NCBI GenBank assembly: GCA_937941555.1
Contig: CALDHJ010000209.1
Coordinates: 1-7,646 of the forward strand
DNA from: an uncultured Granulosicoccaceae bacterium
GTDB lineage: Bacteria; Pseudomonadota; Gammaproteobacteria; CALCKW01
Direction of reading: 5' to 3'
Length of the DNA stretch: 7,646 nucleotides
Shown here: positions 6,359 through 7,646 of the stretch, piece by piece
Numbering within the stretch: position 1 is the stretch's first letter
Layout: every line of letters starts with the position of its first letter
Notes under the pieces: model-generated
What the model saw: only the letters and a program-made list of their open reading frames with translations
The model's database searches: none
Told to the model about the DNA's origin: nothing
Translations under genes and position numbers: made by a program

Positions 6359-7237
6359 GTGTCTCGACAACTCACCCTGGCGGCGACGCAGTTTGCGTGC
6401 GCACCCGATCATGCAAGTAACCTCGATACAGCAGAGCACACGGTGCGGGAGGCCGCGTCGCGCGGCGCCGGGCTGGTGTTGTTGCAGGAATTGTTTGCCG
6501 ACCAGTACTTCTGCAAACGCCAGGAGACCAGCCACTTCGAGTTGGCAAAGCCGTTGGACAATCACCCTGACATTGCCCGATTTGCAGCCCTGGCAAAAGA
6601 ACTCGGGGTGGTTTTACCCATCAGTTTTTTTGAGAAAGCCGGGCAGTCCCATTTCAACAGCATCGCGATCATCGACGCCGACGGGTCGATTCTCGGCGTG
6701 TACCGCAAGTCCCACATACCCGACGGTCCGGGCTACCAGGAAAAGTACTATTTCTCACCGGGTGATACGGGATTCAAGGTCTGGCACACAGCGGTCGGTT
6801 GCATTGGTGTCGGCATCTGCTGGGACCAGTGGTTCCCCGAATGCGCGCGGTCCATGGCGCTGCAGGGGGCTGAAGTGCTGTTGTACCCAACCGCGATCGG
6901 CAGCGAGCCACCGGACCCGGACTACGACAGCCAGCCGCATTGGGAGACCGCGATGCGCGGACACGCGGCGGCGAATATCATGCCGTTGCTTGCGAGCAAC
7001 CGCGTCGGGGTCGAGTCGCAATCGGGGCGTGATGTCACGTTCTACGGCAGCTCGTTCATCTCGGGTTGGGATGGCCAGCTGCTCGCGCGCGCCGGGCGCG
7101 ACAACAACGAGATCGTCACCGCGACCGTGGATCTCGACGCCACAGCCGCCATACGTGGAAGCTGGGGTGTTTTCCGCGACCGCCGGCCCGAGCTGTATGG
7201 CGTGTTGAGTACGCTGGACGGGCAACGTGCGCGGTGA
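6359..7237 (+). CDS. aguB: N-carbamoylputrescine amidase (nitrilase superfamily)
   Basis: Cytoplasmic C-N hydrolase of the nitrilase superfamily, 292 residues, predicted to convert N-carbamoylputrescine to putrescine, CO2 and ammonia, the last step of the agmatine deiminase route. The Glu-Lys-Cys triad is complete: Glu44 (LLQELFADQYFC), Lys117 (YRKSHIPDGPGY) and Cys154 (GVGICWDQWFPE); Glu129 in the EKYYF segment is also conserved. Long stretches, including PTAIGSEP, SNRVG, FYGSSFI and GVFRDRRPELYG, match the Pseudomonas-type enzyme from memory. GTG6359 is preferred over ATG6347: GGGAG at 6349-6353 lies 5 nt upstream of the GTG, while the ATG has no ribosome site, and the MSRQLTLAATQ start mirrors relatives. 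The agmatine deiminase partner is not in the window. It is 90 nt behind potD. Confidence 0.95.
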   Translation: MSRQLTLAATQFACAPDHASNLDTAEHTVREAASRGAGLVLLQELFADQYFCKRQETSHFELAKPLDNHPDIARFAALAKELGVVLPISFFEKAGQSHFNSIAIIDADGSILGVYRKSHIPDGPGYQEKYYFSPGDTGFKVWHTAVGCIGVGICWDQWFPECARSMALQGAEVLLYPTAIGSEPPDPDYDSQPHWETAMRGHAAANIMPLLASNRVGVESQSGRDVTFYGSSFISGWDGQLLARAGRDNNEIVTATVDLDATAAIRGSWGVFRDRRPELYGVLSTLDGQRAR

Positions 7238-7421
7238 ATCTGCCGACTTCGGGTTGTGCGGTGCCGCTTGAGCCTCGAGTCGATCTGCGTCTGCGCGTGC
7301 GAGTCCGGCAATGTCAAACCGTGGCGTGCGGCTGCAGGACGCAACGCGGGTGAAGCCGCGCCGGCCCGGTGAAGGCCGTCGGTCTTTGCGTGCCGAAGCT
7401 GTATTATAACAGGACTGACCG
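7238..7421. other. Intergenic spacer, no gene recognised
   Basis: This 184-nt spacer lies between the amidase and flavoenzyme genes. A short hairpin (CGGCC 7362-7366 with GGCCG 7374-7378, loop CGGTGAA) is followed by TCGGTCTTT, a poor match to a terminator tail. An AT-rich run TATTATAA (7402-7409) sits just before the ribosome site AGGAC (7411-7415), but no -35 stands at a proper distance. I see no small ORF with a convincing start. Confidence 0.5.
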
Positions 7422-7646
7422 ATGAGAGATCCCCGCTACGACATTTTGTTCGCGCCCCTGGCCATAGGCCCGGTCACGTCGAAAAACCGGTTCTATCAAG
7501 TGCCGCACTGCAACGGCGGTGGCTACCGCGACCCGTCAGCCGCTGCTGCCATGCGGGAAGTGAAGTCGGAAGGCGGTTGGGGTGTGGTATTCACCGAACA
7601 GTGCGAAATGCACCAGAGCTCCGAGATCACGCCCTTCATCGAGTTG
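7422..7646 (+). CDS. Trimethylamine/dimethylamine dehydrogenase-family flavoprotein, N-terminus only
   Basis: The first 75 codons of an old-yellow-enzyme-type FMN protein of the trimethylamine dehydrogenase family (full proteins run about 680-730 residues, with an added 4Fe-4S and a nucleotide-binding region); the rest lies beyond the window. These enzymes oxidatively remove N-methyl groups as formaldehyde. MRDPRYDILFAPLAIGP and KNRFYQVPHCNG follow Methylophilus trimethylamine dehydrogenase almost without gaps. Cys30, which in that enzyme forms the 6-S-cysteinyl-FMN link, is present. Position 60, a Tyr in the trimethylammonium-binding aromatic bowl, is Gln (TEQCE), a change I recall for dimethylamine dehydrogenase. 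A secondary or other substituted amine is thus more likely than trimethylamine; related N-demethylases for dimethylglycine or N-methylproline also fit. AGGAC lies 6 nt before the ATG. Confidence 0.88.
   Translation, partial: MRDPRYDILFAPLAIGPVTSKNRFYQVPHCNGGGYRDPSAAAAMREVKSEGGWGVVFTEQCEMHQSSEITPFIEL

Noticed and set aside
7402..7410. TATTATAAC as a -10 promoter element for the flavoenzyme gene
   Set aside because: No -35 sequence stands 16-18 bp upstream, and the start of transcription would fall on the ribosome site.

Overview
The window looks like a proteobacterial chromosome segment. By eye it is about 60% G+C, densely packed, with third-position G/C-rich codons. Protein motifs resemble those of Gamma- and Alphaproteobacteria: the carbamoylputrescine amidase is very close to the Pseudomonas AguB type as I remember it. 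I cannot name the genus. I see no insertion sequence, phage gene, CRISPR array, tRNA or rRNA.

Layout. The left end (1-612, minus strand) holds the N-terminal half of an M20 metallopeptidase of the acetylornithine deacetylase (ArgE) family. A 175-bp divergent spacer follows. All remaining genes are on the plus strand: a class II histone-deacetylase-like amidohydrolase (788-1885); a 79-residue protein with two CDGSH iron-sulfur motifs (1987-2226); a complete spermidine/putrescine-type ABC importer in the order ATPase, permease, permease, binding protein (2276-6268); an N-carbamoylputrescine amidase (6359-7237); and, cut off by the right edge, the N-terminus of a trimethylamine-dehydrogenase-family flavoenzyme (7422-7646).

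How the genes may work together. The importer would bring in putrescine/spermidine-like cations. Two structurally unrelated zinc amidohydrolases could remove acyl groups from acetylated amines. The nitrilase-family amidase would hydrolyse N-carbamoylputrescine to putrescine, CO2 and ammonia. The flavoprotein would oxidatively N-dealkylate a methylated amine. The CDGSH protein is a plausible redox partner. This suggests a catabolic locus for modified (acetylated, carbamoylated or N-methylated) polyamines or related amines. The family calls are firm; the joint pathway is inference.

Sequence details worth attention: TAGTG and GTGA stop/start overlaps at the permease junctions; a possible 24-codon ORF behind a perfect Shine-Dalgarno sequence between the second permease and binding-protein genes; an 11-bp hairpin without a T-tract after the binding-protein gene; Tyr in place of the usual EAA-loop Gly in both permeases; and, in the flavoenzyme, retention of the flavin-linking Cys30 but Gln instead of Tyr at position 60, which points away from trimethylamine and toward a secondary amine.
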